From NCBI RefSeq assembly GCF_036785885.1, contig NC_092329.1:1488001-1552000 (forward strand): 64,000 bases of DNA, in the 5' to 3' direction. This DNA is from Coffea arabica. Its lineage: Eukaryota > Streptophyta > Magnoliopsida > Gentianales > Rubiaceae. The notes under the pieces are model-generated. The model did not search any database and was not told the origin of the DNA. It saw only the letters and a program-made list of their open reading frames with translations. Position numbers and translations under genes: made by a program. Numbering within the stretch: position 1 is the stretch's first letter; each line of letters starts with the position of its first letter. This document shows, piece by piece, positions 21,094 through 34,815 of this stretch.

Positions 21094-22468
21094 GGGAAAA
21101 TCGTTCAAAATGTCCATCACAATTTACAAGACGACTTTTTTCGTCTCTCGCTTTTCAAAGTATAATTTTAGGTCCCGTACAAATTCACATTGATTAAATT
21201 TGGTCTCTACCTAGGTTTCTGACTAGTTTTTGGCCGGAATCCAACATGTGACTTGCATGTGATCATTTTTTAAGGGCAAAATTGTCAAATCAAATTTTTA
21301 CATAATCTGATTCATAGTCCCTCATATTTCACAAAATGAATTTTTTCGTCCCTAAAATTTTACAAAATGAATTGTTTCGTTCCTCACATTTCAAAAAATG
21401 AATTTTTTCATCCTTCACATTTTTCAAAATGAATTTTTTCATCACTTATTGATCATGTGTATGAATAATTTTTTTCCTATAAACCCACGTATATGTCTAT
21501 TTGATTTTACTTGAACAGTACGAATAACATGTAATTTATCTCTATTGGATTTCATCTAAACATGCTAATCGTAGTTATACACATGCTATTCAATAGATAT
21601 ATATAGGGGTTTAAAACTAATAATTTTGTTTGAGACCCAAGTATATATTTATATGATTTCACCATTTGAACCTATTCAATATTTGTGACATTTCTCTTTT
21701 GATAATAATTTATTTATTGAATTGTATAATAAGGTCATCTAATTAATGGGTCATAACTCGAATTCTATAATTGTGCTAACAAATTTCAGTTAAAATATGA
21801 AATTTCTACTCGACACTTTTAAGACCAACATTTGAATTACTTATCTTGTGATTGTTTTAAAATTTGAAAATGCCAATCACTTATTTCTTTTTGTCACATT
21901 TTTCTTTTGTTTATTTTTTCTGTCCAAATTTAATACGATATAAACACTCGATAATATTTAGGATTAAATGTCTTCTTTATTTTCAAATTTCGAGTAAAAG
22001 AAAATGAATATAAGTGAAAAACTAACAATTTTTTTAAACCCATGTATATATCTATTTGATTTCACATGTTGTTCGTACTGTTCAGGTGAAATCAAATAGA
22101 TATATACATGAATTTTAAAAAAAATTTATTCACACACGTAATCAATAAAAGATGAAAAAATTCATTTTAAAAAATGTGAATGATGAAAAAATTCATTTTG
22201 TGAAATGTAAGGAACGAAAAAATTTATTTTATGAAATGTGAGGGATTATGAATCGAATTATATAAAATTTGATTTGACAATTTTGCCCTTAAAATATGAT
22301 CACGTGCAAGGCACGTGATGAATTCCGACAAAAAACTAGTCGAAAACCTAAGTAGAGATCAAATTTGGCCAATGTGAATTTGTAAGAGAGGTAAAATTAC
22401 ATTTTTAAAAGTGAGGAATGAAAAAAGTTATTTTGTAAAATGTGAGGGACATTTTGAGCGATTTTCCC
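21094..22468. mobile_element. Mutator-type fold-back element with TIRs of about 430 bp
   Basis: The left arm 21094-21531 and the right arm 22067-22468 are inverted copies (GGGAAAATCGTTCAAAATGT against GGGAAAATCGCTCAAAATGT). They are flanked by an exact 9-bp duplication TAGTTAGAA at 21085-21093 and 22469-22477. The arms hold repeated ATGAATTTTTTC-like units. The 535-bp middle is AT-rich and non-coding. Long TIRs and a 9-bp TSD fit a Mutator-like element. Confidence 0.9.
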
Positions 22469-22477
22469 TAGTTAGAA

Positions 22478-23057
22478 TGTAATCGAATAATTTGAGTAAG
22501 AAAGACACGCCCTTCTAGCATTTTTTCATTTTTTTTAATCATAAGGGCCCGCCTGCGTCTGAAGCACCCGAGAACTTTGTGAGGGGGTCCGACCCACGGG
22601 CAGTCAACACGACGGATTCGAAGGTCAAGGGCGCTTGCAATTTCCACCTTCTGGGATACTCCCATTTATGACGTGCCATGGCGTTGAGAGATTTAGATAT
22701 AACATCATCCAAGTTTATACTTTATACCGCGTTTCTGCAACTTCAGTCTCTTCCGCCTCTTCGATCAAGCCAGCTTAGCTCTCACTTCAGTTGCAACATC
22801 GTGTAATTTCTGCTATTTTTTGTACTTTGTACCGTTTACTATTTGCTTTCTGATGGTATTTATTCACTTATTTTTCCCCTTTTGATATGTCGTAATTGAC
22901 CCCATGTTAGGCTGATAGTTCATTCACCTGCCGTTTGACGACGCCAGCAACTTCTCAGTGTTCTGATTTCCGTACCCCACCCATCCTAGGAGAAGTGATT
23001 TGGTGTAATCGGCTAGGTCAATCGGGAGAAGAACACAGAAAAAATCGCTTCAAGACG
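22478..23057 (+). promoter_or_regulatory. Promoter and 5' leader region of the DnaJ gene
   Basis: Composition becomes less AT-biased from about 22540. A TATA-like TTTATACC is near 22720, about 340 bp before the ATG, and is followed by a pyrimidine-rich leader (CTTCAGTCTCTTCCGCCTC). The exact start site cannot be fixed from sequence alone. The Mutator-type element ends only 590 bp before the ATG. Confidence 0.4.
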
Positions 23058-26000
23058 ATGGTGAAGGAGACGGAATACTACGACGTTTTGGGGGTTAGCC
23101 CCGCCGCAACTGAAGCTGAAATTAAGAAAGCTTATTACATTAAGGTATTAGTTCGCGGCTCTTCGTGCCCTTGTATCTATTTGGTTATGCCTATGGATGG
23201 ATAATGGAGGAATCCAGGAAGCAACAAAGGATTAGTCGCTGTCTCTTTGTTTCCCACTTTTCATGGTAGGAGGTGGTTTTTGATTTTGGGAGGGGGGGGG
23301 GGGTTGAAATTCGAGTTCAGATGCGCCATCCTAACACTAGGATATTCTGTTATGCTTTCTAAAGATCTTTAGAACTGTCTACTCCATTTACTTGTTCCAA
23401 ATATTTTGGTTTGACTTATTTTTTGCGTAGCTTTCCATGGTCGTAGTACGTATTGAGGGTATTGAGGGATTTTAGTCGCTACTTGTAAATGGAATTTGCC
23501 TGCAGCTATATGCATATTACTTCTTGAGGGATGAATCAAGGTTTGGTGTATGGTTTTATGTTTAGGAGACTTGAATTTCATTATTTTTTAGGAGATTTGA
23601 ATTGTATTTACCAGAACGCATGTTGAAGAAATTTCGTGAGAGAAGAGTAGGAGACTTAAATTGCATCCAGCAGAACACGTGTTACAGAAATTTTGTGAGA
23701 CAGAGAGGGAGAGAGAGATTATAGGGCAGGGAGATAAAGTGAATAATTACCTTTTATAAAGAGGGAATGAAAGCTCCATGTGCACTTGACAACTATCTGC
23801 TAAGAGAGCAAGCTTCATTCTGAGTTCTCAAGAAAGTGATAAACAGCAACAAGATAGTATACGCGTGAAGGTGATGAAGCCAAATTGTCCATTATGCGTT
23901 CTCATATCAGATATAAAGAGTTACAGGCATTATTGCTGTCATATTTGCATCCCTTGGCAGAATATGGAAACTAATCTGGAGTAAGTATTCGCAACAAATG
24001 TAGAACCATGTGTTTCTTAGTAGAGGTACACAAGGGAGGTGACTGAGTGTTGTCTTGTGTTCTTAAATAAGAGGATTTCCTGAGTGTTAAGTTGATTTAT
24101 TTGTTGTTGCTGCTGCATTTCTAACAGGGCATGTGCTTGTTATTGTCATTATGTTGTGTTATTTATAAAAATTGATGAGAATTTATCAAAAAGAACATAC
24201 ATTTGTAGCTTGTGACAAGTTATTATTAATTTGCTACAGGCATACAACAGGCTAAACAAGAAGTGTAGAAAATAAAAAAAAAATCCGCCAATGATATCTT
24301 GCAGCACAGTTATCAACCAATAATAAATGTTCCTCTTTTTGTTTTTCTTGTCCCTCTTCGTTTTATCTTCCGATGCAATTTAGGGATTTGCTGCTCCTAT
24401 TCTTTCAACTTATGATTAATTTGTCTTCTCGTATTTCTCATGAGGGTATGGCAGCCTGATATTTTGAATTCAAATAATTAAGTCTTTGATGTTGCCACAA
24501 TTAGAGTCCCTCTTCTTGTTTCAGTTTTAGATTCAAAAGTTGGTGTTAGGCGGAGTCATTCTTATTTTAGAGTAAAAGCGCTTCCAGACTTCACGCTGCG
24601 TTTCTTGTAGGTGGTTTAATGAGTTAGTGGTATAAAATTTTTGGGTCCTGTTTTAATGCTTAGTCGCTTTTCCAGCACTTACCTACTAGGTTTACTTCAA
24701 CTTAACCATCCTGCAATTTGAAGGGCTATTTGCTTACTAAAAATTAGGATTTCAATGAAAAGGCCTCTAACAAAGAGGACAATGGATTCTCTTTTTGACT
24801 TCAGAATCAGTTTACTTAGTTTATCCATTATTTGCTTCTGCATTGTAGGCACGACAGGTTCATCCAGATAAAAATCCAAATGACCCTCAAGCAGCCCAAA
24901 ATTTCCAGGTAAGACTCAACTTACGAGTTTTTATTGGAGTGTTTTTCATAAAAGCTTGATCATTGTATTCCAGTACGTGTAAAAAGGTGAGAAGGCAAAC
25001 TAGAAGAATTGGTATTGAAGTTATCACTGTATAACAAAGCTCACATTTCTCCACTTCCTATTGAAATTGCTGTGAATACAGAAACAAATTCTGAGGTCAT
25101 GATAATCCCTGAATATAGTTGATAACCTTAGTGAACTTGCCCTGGATAATGAGATAACTGTACAGAGATAAAGATCAACTGGTTAATGTTTACTTAGATT
25201 GTCTAAGGTCTCTGCTTTATGTGTACTACTTGTTTGATTCTTAAGACTCTGCACAGCGAGTTTGGGGGACAGTAATCTATACATTTTGATTTTTAGGTTT
25301 TGGGAGAGGCTTACCAAGTGCTGAGTGATCCTGCCCAACGACAGGCTTACGATAATTATGGGAAATCAGGAATTTCAACGTCAGTTTTTGTTCTTGTTTT
25401 AAAATCAATGAGATGATAATTTTTTGAAATCTGGCACCTTTACGTATACAGTACACCTGAGCTGATGCTGGTATTTTCTATTATGATTCATACCAAAGCT
25501 TTTCATGTGTTTTTCTTGCAGTGAAGCTATAATTGATCCTGCAGCAATATTTGCCATGCTTTTCGGAAGTGAGCTTTTTGAAGAATACATTGGTCAGCTC
25601 GCCATGGCATCAATGGCTTCATTGGATATTTTCACCGAAGGTGAAGATTTTGATGCTAAAAAGCTGCAAGAAAAAATGAGGGTATAATTCTTGTGGTGCA
25701 CTTGGTTTATTTTAATATGGTTTTCTGTTAACTTTGGAGGTTAGGTTTACAAGTAATTAGGGGGCAGACATGTCCTGTTGCTGAGGCTTTGTTTGTTTTA
25801 ACCCTTATATACCTTTTGACATGGCTTTTAATGTTCGCCATCCATTAGAAGTTTATCTTTTTTTTTTTCAATCTGATGCCATCCTATGTTTAAATATGTG
25901 CAATATAATGCTCGTGGATTGATTTTTATTTTTTTTCTACATCAACAACAGCTTTAAATGTTGACCTATTTTTTTTTTTTTTTTAAAACTGACATGGCTG

Positions 26001-29000
26001 CACGAGATTAGGCTACGTTGTGTGCTCTATTATCATGTGTTCTATATCAAGCTCTAATAATTTGTTCTTGTTAGAGTTCTTTCTTAGGCATTTTACTAGA
26101 TAACTGCAAATCAGCAACCCAACTTTTAATGTTGTTTATGAACTTTATACATTGTTTGGCACAAGTGCTGTAGGATTACACAAAAGATTGGCCATCCAGC
26201 TTGAACAAATACAAAAAAGAACTACTGAGGAAAACTTTGTAAGCTGCTACAGAACTAACCAAGAGGAACGGACAAAGGCAAATGCATGTTTATTTCTAAA
26301 CAAATATTGTAACTGTCCTGTAATATAGCATCTAGAAAATTTATTCCATCTTACAGTTCTGCTCCTTGAATCATTTATAATTCTTCCATATTGCAAGCTC
26401 AGAAGGAAGTACCTGATTTGTTAAAATTTTCTGGTTTTTTGCAAACCAGATGGTACAAAGGTCTTTTATGAACAGTGTCTAGCCTTCAAAAGTAATTCAG
26501 TGTTCCAACTAGTGGCTTTCACAGAAATGAGTCTTGTCAACTGAATTCTTTTCAAAATTTATGCTGTGAGTGGAGAACGGAATAATATTGATTGAAAGTT
26601 TCATTTGTTGCTTCATAGAATAGGGAGGGCTAACAATAAAGCTTTGTTCCATAATGAGGATGTCTGATTTCAAATATCCTTATGTTTCACAGCAATAAAA
26701 CTCCCCAGTCCTCTTGTTTCACTGGCGTGCCTGTATCAACCCAGCCAACTCTGCCCCTGTGTACTTAACATCAAATTCTGTTCAAGAAAGCGCTCAGTAT
26801 ACCACCTATATTGGTGACAAACAGTTTTGGTAGATTAAAGATACTTGTTCATAAACATGAAAACTACCTATAGACAGATTTTATTACTTATCAGCATGTG
26901 ACAGACTCCAGACTTACCAAGTTTTAATTTTGATGAACATTGGTTCCAATAGGTTGACAATCTACTGCAGACAGCCAAAATACTCTACTTAAGGTTGACC
27001 AATCTGCATTCCAAGAGCTAGGGGTAGGTTGCAACTGGACAAATGAGTGAATGCTCCCAAAGTATTTGTTACAACATCCGTAGATCTATCACTTGCAGCA
27101 TCCTTAAATATAATCATTCTGTGCTAAATATAATCATTCCGTTCTGGATACCATTTTCTCTTTTAAATCATCGTTAACCACCTGCCATTTGCAGAACATG
27201 ATCATTGACCCTGGTGCTTGTGTTTTCCATGAAATTGATTTTTTTTTTTTATTTCTGGTCATTTTTAATTAGTTTATCATTTGCTCAATTCCTCCTTGGA
27301 GATGTATTTGGTTTGCAGTTAAGATCCTAGAACTAGATTTTTTTAATGCTTCATTTTCTAGTAAACTGCCTCCAAGTGAAATTTACTCAAAGCTTTTCTG
27401 TGTGTTTGTGTCCTTAATTGCATCAATATTGTTACCATTGTGTTTTCTAGCAGAGTGACTTTTCCAACACATGCGTTGACTGTTTTAATAAATATTCTAT
27501 CATAGTGATTGTGGAGGATTGAGTACATTTTTTTGTGGCATCTGTAGAAGGCATAGCATGAAATCATGTCAGTAAATATTCTATCATACTGAGCAATTTA
27601 TAGAAGTATTGAGTATGTGTATCATCTATTTTACAATTTGAAGGACTTGTTGCCCTTTTATTTCAGGTTGTTCAAAAGGAAAGAGAAGAGAAGCTTGCTG
27701 AAATATTAAAGGATAGATTGAATCTTTATGTACAAGGAAATAAAGAAGACTTCGTTTGTCATGCTGAAGGTGAAGTGTCAAGGCTTTCTAATGCAGGTAA
27801 TATCTTTTCAGTACAATTTCCATTAGGCTGTGTTGCATGCTGCGTCAATCCTTGTCTAACTTCAGACTTTAAAATTATACATATATAAATGTGTTTGTTT
27901 GTGTGTCTATACTTCCATCATCAAAAGAGCGGAACAACTGGAAAAAAGTTTTTAAATTTGAAAGGCGTACGATATGTGGTAACTGTCTTGTATGGTTGGC
28001 CTTTTTTTTGGGGGGGGGGGGGAGGGCGCTGGGGGGGTTTTAATTAATATACTTCTACCGTGTAACGGAGGGTCTTTGCCTCTATCCAACATACTGGGGA
28101 ATCCAAGGTGGCAACGTGTATGTATGCACAAATATCAAGCACCTTTTTGCAGTCACTGATACTTTTGGCAGTAGTTGATCTAGTTATTATTATTTTTCTT
28201 CTACAAAGAAAGTTTTATTTGTAATTTCTTGTTATTAGTCCCTACTGGGTAAAGAGTCGATATTACGAATTTGTGCTCATGTCTTTCAGCTATTGATGCG
28301 TATTAGGCCTTTTGCCATGCTTGGTTTAGTGTCTTTGAGGTCTCAAGCAAATTGTTCTTTATGTTCTTTCTATTTCGTTGTTGTTGTGGGTTGTAGTTGT
28401 AGTAGGCTTACCTGCTCAACATTGTGGTGTTGTCTTAGTAAAATACAAGATGGGTATAATATGAGGTATTATAGTTACCCATATTATACGGAATTTTTTT
28501 CAAAAGTATGATTAAAAGTTCAGCGCAAAAAATACTTGTTTGGGAAAATTATGCATATAAATTCGTACGTGAATTGTACGAGTACATTTGAAATTTATAG
28601 ATCCAAAAATATGGTTTAAATTACTGTATTTTTCAAAGGTTATGCTACATACATTCATACCAGTTTCAACTCTTATCATTGTGTATGAGATATTAAATTT
28701 ATTAAAATTTTATCACCTTAGTGCTTTTATATGTATAAATCTATAGAAGTATGTTATGTGTCGCTGTTATTTTATACATAACTAGGAAGGTAAGTCATTG
28801 TCATCATTCAAGTTTTATTTATTTTTTTGTAAAGTGAATGTAATTTATTATGTGTTTTATACGGTTAATTGAAAAGTGTGAGCAGTTTTTAAACCTGTGA
28901 AATGTGGATGTTTTTTTTATTTATACGTATGAATGCGCATTATGCGAGTATAATGTGAGGATTTACTAACTGGGTGTCTAGGGCTTAAAGTAGGAATAGT

Positions 29001-32000
29001 AGAGATTGGGGGTGCGGGGAAGAAAAGAAAAGAAAAGGAGGAGGAAATTTTATAGTGGTCCATTTGGTCGTTGATTGTTTTTTTAGCTTTTACATTTTTT
29101 GGCCTTTGACTTGGGATTCATTTTTCTCTCATGTCAGTGTAAGATGCACTAGTGGGTTTGCGTGCATGGTACATAACCTCCAAATCTGATTTTCTCTTTT
29201 TGCATGTGGCATGCATCCAAGCCTGCTAGTGAACATAGAAATATTACATTGGCAGTGTTGGAAACATTATTCCTTCACTTGTTAGTTTAGGAGGCTGTAG
29301 ATATCTGTCATGTTGTCACGTGTTGGGTAGCATCCAGGTACACTTGAATGGTTGATGGTGCATCTATCATCATGCATGCCTGGATGCTGTGCGATTTTTT
29401 TTCAGAATGTCCATGGTGTGGCTGAATGAATAGAAGATAAGGGGAGTTTTTTGTGGTCGGGTACTTCAGATGGTAATAAAGATGACCAATCAAATTCTGA
29501 GGTGGTTCAAGTCCTTGTAATTTGGTGTCTAAAACGTCTCCTTTCAAAGGCCATAGTTATTAGCATTCTATCTGGAGTTGGACTCTATATAGCTTGAGAT
29601 TTTCAATACTCTGTCAGATGGCTTGATCATATGAAATTCACTTCACTTCCACAGTGCAAAAATAGAAAATTGTACAAAATATGATTACTGTTAATTTAGC
29701 AATGGTTTATGTAATTGAACGGCAATGTTCCAAATCATTTTTAAGCAAGATTTCTTTTAATATCTAAAATTGATAGACTCTTTCATTGCCATCATAAAAT
29801 TGTGGTTCAACATGGTATGACAGCGCCTTTTGTCTTTTGACAGTTATGCTCACTAATTCTTATCTTTTAAAATCGCTCATTATTTTGTCTAAATAATTTG
29901 CTTCTATTCCAAATTTTTAGAAGCAAGGGATTGAAAATGGGATTATAGAAAATACTTCAATTTTGTTGAAGTTTCGAAAATAGTTTTATATTTTTTCCTT
30001 GAAACCCTAACAAAGCTTTCATGTGGACAATGACTCTTAATGAATTTAAGATTGATAAGTTCTTGAATGCTATAGCTGTTGAAGGGGAGAAGATCACACA
30101 GTGATTTTAGCTGAACTCAGTGTGCAATCTATGTAACTATGCAAATGTAGCCAAAGTAAAGTTTGATGCCTTTTATGCTGGGTTATTACTTGTTTGGTTT
30201 CCTCCCTTTCCTTTTTGCTTTTTCTTAGCAAGTTAGATCTAGTGCGCTTTCCTCACACACCTTTTGCGGTTTTTAATTTACAGTGTGCTGGAGTTGATTT
30301 GCATATTTGTTGAAATTGGAAGACATCCTTTCTCATTCATCTTAATGTTCTCTTACAGCTTACGGTGTTGATATGTTGAATACAATTGGGTATATATATG
30401 CAAGGCAGTCAGCTAAAGAGTTGGGGAAGAAGGCAATATATCTGGGTGTGCCATTTATTGCTGAGTGGTTCAGAAATAAAGGCCATTTTATTAAGTCCCA
30501 AGTAACTGCAGCAACAGGTTGGCCCATTTCTTTTTTGCTGTCAAAATAACTATACCTTGTTGGTTTTACTTCTAAATGCTATCAAATCCTTTGGCACCTG
30601 GAATTTTTTCATAAATTCGTGTGCACATGTATTCAGTGATGCACTATATGGCACCTTCTGGGGGTTTTGGTATGAGAAATATTTTAGTAGCTCTCTGCAT
30701 TTCACTACTAGTTTTTCATGTTTGGCTAAGTGACAGCATTTTAATGGAGCCCATTGGACTGAGGTAGAAGTGAACAGGAGAAGCGGTAAGATGGAAAGTG
30801 AGTGGAGACAAGTGTTGTTCGATATTTGGGGAACCAAAAGGGAGATATATAGAGGAAGAAATATTTAGATCTTTTAGATTATTCTTCATTTCCTGTTGAA
30901 TACTGAATATATCGGTGCACTTTCTTGGGATCTTTGTGACAGCACTGCTGGTTCAGTGATTTATGTCTTTCTTTAGTTTTCCTCTTATGAGCAGACACAG
31001 CAAAATTTTTCTTTGAGTTTGACTTTTAAGGTTGACGAGATTGGTTGTCTCTCAATTGGTTTGAGCTTCTGAATTTCGTCATCAGGGACCTCTTTCATTT
31101 TTAGTTATTGACTTTTGTATGAAGTTAAGTTAGGAAATCGTCCTCGATGGGCAAGAAGCACAGGTCTTTTAAGTTGCATCTATATGATCTCTTGCTCTTT
31201 CATATTCCTTTTGAACTAAATAAATCTGATCTTTTATCTTATTACCTTTTGCTGCTTTTCTTAGGTGCAATTGCTTTGATTCAGCTACAAGAGGATATGA
31301 AACGACAGCTCAGTGCGGAAGGAAACTACACTGAAGAAGAGCTTGAGGAATACATGCAATCCCACAAGAAGTTGATGATTGATTCGCTCTGGAAGCTTAA
31401 TGTTGCTGATATTGAAGCCACGCTCTCCCGTGTTTGTCAGATGGTATATTAGACTGTGCAATTCCTTCATAATTGGGCTTCATTGTTTTTATTGAGTTTG
31501 TTAGTGATATGGTGGTGCTAATCTTAGTGATATGGTGGTGTTTGTCAGATGGTATATTAGACTCTGCAATTCCTTCATAATTGGGCTTCATTGTTTTTAT
31601 TGAGTTTGTTAGTGATATGGTGGTGCTAATCTCTTTTAGGTTCTACAAGACAACAATGTAAAGAAAGAGGAACTCCGTGCACGAGCCAAGGGTTTGAAAA
31701 CCCTGGGAAAAATTTTTCAGGTACCTGATCTTGTTCCACCTTTTTATTGTCCTTCTAGCCCTTTTCATTTCCTTTTCTTCTGGTTTGTCCGAGCATTGCC
31801 TTCTTTGCATTTCTCTGTTTGTCTTCTTCTTTTTTTTTACTTTTATTTTGAAATCAATTCATATGTATTAGAGGGCCAAGTTGGCGAATGAAAATGAAAC
31901 TGAAATGGCAACAAAAAGTCCACTACACAAATTGAATGGTGGTGACCCAGTGTATGATGCCTTTTCTGTGAATACATCGGCAAGATCCTCAAATACTGAT

Positions 32001-32748
32001 GATCTACCTGCAACTCCTTTTGTACAGCAGGTAATTTTTTTTTTGGGTTTTATTTCTTATTCTGGTTAAGAACAAAAATTTCAAGCTCTCCTTGCACCTG
32101 GAAGTTTATCTGGGGATGATATCCTGTCAAAGTTTGGGCAAATATTCCATCCTAGAAAAGTACAAGGTTTTTGTAGCATCAACGGTTGTCTTCTTCCTGT
32201 TCCTCCTATTGATTTAGGTTTCATGTGACTTGATATTTGTGGAGTATATGAAAAGTAAATTAAGCAACCTTCATGCCAATAACTCAACTCCAGATCATAA
32301 GGCCATCACGTATAATTAGATCTGGTGTTCGTGGATGTTCAGTTTCTTGGACTATTTCACGTTGAATTTATTTTGGGTAGTTAATTTCCAAGTCACTTGT
32401 GGAATGGTCAATAACTAAAAGTTTTGGACGTTTCTCACCTGGAAAGTTGATGCTGCATCAAATACTCTATAAGGTTCTACTCCTAATTAGGATGTAGGCT
32501 TCTATAGTAAGGTTGATATGGCATGCAAGTTTCTAGTCATGTGAGTACAATTTGGATGTGCAGAAACATTTTTCTTCAAACGTAAGGGTTAGGTTATAAA
32601 GCTTGTTCCTTCCTTTTTGATACCTTTTTTCATTTGTAATTGAATCTTTCAGAGCCCATATGTGGAGGCTCCTCAGTTCTCAGGTGGCCAATACACCTAC
32701 AATTTCCCGATGCCAACAGCACCACCTGGTGCTCAGAGACATGTATAA
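23058..32748 (+). CDS. ATJ10: DnaJ/Hsp40 co-chaperone with DnaJ-X domain (dnaJ 10-like)
   Basis: Ten exons join in phase to 397 aa: 23058-23144, 24849-24908, 25297-25379, 25522-25681, 27667-27796, 30359-30517, 31265-31443, 31640-31720, 31872-32030, 32653-32748; all borders are GT-AG. Residues 1-70 are a J domain (YYDVLGVSP start, HPD at 34-36, [16 protein letters not shown]). Residues about 125-345 form the DnaJ-X domain ([20 protein letters not shown], then [14 protein letters not shown], then [15 protein letters not shown]). The tail is Pro/Gly-rich. There is no zinc-finger or signal peptide, so it is a class III J protein, probably cytosolic, stimulating Hsp70 ATPase. Length fits the plant family (about 400 aa). 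Introns 4 and 5 are large (2.0 and 2.6 kb). Intron 7 contains a duplicated donor (listed separately). Confidence 0.95.
31433..31640 (+). repeat. Tandem duplication over the exon 7 splice donor
   Basis: About 108 bp starting TTTGTCAGATGGTATATTAG at 31433 is repeated from 31541 with very few changes (CTGTGCAA/CTCTGCAA). Each copy holds the last 11 exonic bases and the GTATAT donor of exon 7. Use of the second donor would keep the frame (108 nt) but add an immediate TAG. Confidence 0.9.
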
Positions 32749-33344
32749 GCTTGCCGGAGGGTGGACTTACAGTATCTGATGTATGTATTATCCATATGGT
32801 GCTAGCAATTTGGATTTTTTTTTGTTCAGCGTTCTAAAATTCTCCATATTGGGGTACTTGCTGTTAAAATGGTGTAGTGTATATGAACCACTGATTCAGA
32901 GCCTGGTGAGTGGACTGAGATGTTGATAATGGTTATTGTTTTTGTGTTTATCCTTTGTACGAAGGCGGGCTGCAGTCCTGCTGATGTGCCAGCATTTTTT
33001 TTTGGCCAGTTGCAAATTTGTGATGTATCTCGTGTTTGCTGTAGCTCTTATTTCATGCAAAAGGCTTGGCAATCGGGCACCTCCCCCCAGGGCCCAGGCC
33101 CAGGGGCATATGGGCATGGACCAAGAAGAAAAGTGAAAAACAGAAAAGAAAGAGGGAGAGAGAGAGAGAGGAAAGAAAAATTTTCACAGGTTCTTAATTC
33201 TGAACAGCTTTGCTTCTGTACTGTTGCCTTGACAGTCCAGGCATATTTTGAGAATTGGGACCTTGCTGTTTGGGGTGCCTTTAAACGAACATGATTTTAG
33301 TGTGTGCCATTAGTTCTTTTGGTGTTTTAATTTCTTTCATGGGT
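32749..33344 (+). other. 3' untranslated and downstream region of the DnaJ gene
   Basis: No further coding exon is needed after the TAA. A (GA)n run lies at 33151-33171, and T-rich tracts suitable for cleavage and polyadenylation follow. The open frames here have no domain content. Confidence 0.5.
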
Positions 33345-34815
33345 TAAGTATGAAAAAACTCCCAATTATATGACAGTTGTTCAACATACTTCCTTATGAT
33401 TCTAAAACATTGGGAGAGAGAGAGAGAGAAACCATTGGGAGAGGATGCCTCCCATTGCGGAAAGGAGGAAGAGAAAATGAAGAGAGGTGTGAAATAAATG
33501 AAAATTCGGAAGGGAGGTCAAACTGCGAATAAAAGGTACTATCTATAATCAGTGACAAGTCTCACAATGGATCAATTACCTCAAACAAAGTGTATGTTAG
33601 GATTATTGGGAACGTTAGATTACTCCTCAATATTGTTGTATTATATGGATCAGGAAATCAATGAATTAATGTTATGAAACTTGCCCACCAAATGAATTGA
33701 TGAGACAGAATACAGCTCAACAGTGAAGCTCTTTCAAACAGGGGGGCCTATACAATTTTTAATGTTTTAGAAAGGGATCAGGAAATCAAATTTTCATGTT
33801 TTATCGATTCTCTTATTTTTTGCTTAAGACTTGCTAATGGAGTACTAGTGGAAAGCAAGATTTAGGAATCACGAAAAGGAATCATATTTGCGTTGGTGGC
33901 ACGAAAAGGGGGATTAGTTTCCTTCCGTTTTGGTACATCTTATAAACTTTGACCTATCAGCGGTCAATATCAATTATGATTATTTGGGATTGTGGTGCTT
34001 TTATGAGGGTTAAAAATACTTTTGAATCGTTTGATAAATATTATCTCATAAAATTAGATGTATAATTTTTTGTATTAAAAATACTTTTAGCAAAAGTTAA
34101 AATTTAATGCTTTTAGCTTTCATGTTCATGTTTTACAAAATAATAAAAAATTAAATTTAAGCATTTTATCCTATATTATGAACTAAACAAGAAGTTAAAT
34201 ACGTTCAAAAAAAAATTAAATTATACATTATTCAATACAATAAGTACTTATTTAACTATGTCTGTAAATAATATACTTAAAAGCATTTAAGTAATTAATA
34301 AATGCTTTTATTAAAAGTTCTATTAGATGAAGTATTTCTCACTAAGTTACCACAATGCCAACGGCCCTTAAAAGATGTTTTGCTCCCAAGCAAACTATAT
34401 AAAACTTAAATTTATCGCTATCTGGTTTGAAAGCTTACACTATAGTTTCCTATGATTCTAACTAAATTGAAAATTGGATGGAAAGCAACCAATCTAACAA
34501 TTATACGTAAAATGTCAATATTGCCCTTATATAAATGAACTTCATGTGGTTTGCTGAATATTGAATTTAACTCCATTTGATTTGAAAAACTACACTATAA
34601 CTCCCTATGTTTTCAATTAAATTGAAAATTAAACAGAAAACATTTCACGTATAGTAGGGGCAATATTGACATTTCACGAGCAACTGTTAGATTGGATGCT
34701 TTCCGTCCAATTTTCAATTTAGTCAAAATCATAGGAAATTATAGTGTAGGTTTCCAAATCAGATTGAGTTAAATTGAACATTCGACAAATCATAGGGAGT
34801 TTTTTGACATTTTAC
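33345..34815. repeat. Cluster of inverted and direct repeats, MITE-like
   Basis: A module of about 130 bp appears at 34403-34530, again at about 34541-34650 (direct, diverged), and inverted at 34655-34800. Shared pieces are ATTGAAAATTGGATGGAAAG against CTTTCCGTCCAATTTTCAAT, and CCTATGATT plus ACACTATAGT. The outer ends 33356-33390 and 34775-34812 are also weakly inverted (AAAAAACTCCC). This is probably nested non-autonomous DNA transposons; target duplications were not resolved. Confidence 0.55.

Noticed and set aside
22935..23057. N-terminal extension of the DnaJ protein
   Set aside because: The upstream frame begins without an ATG and contains leader-like sequence; the family start [12 protein letters not shown] at 23058 fits.
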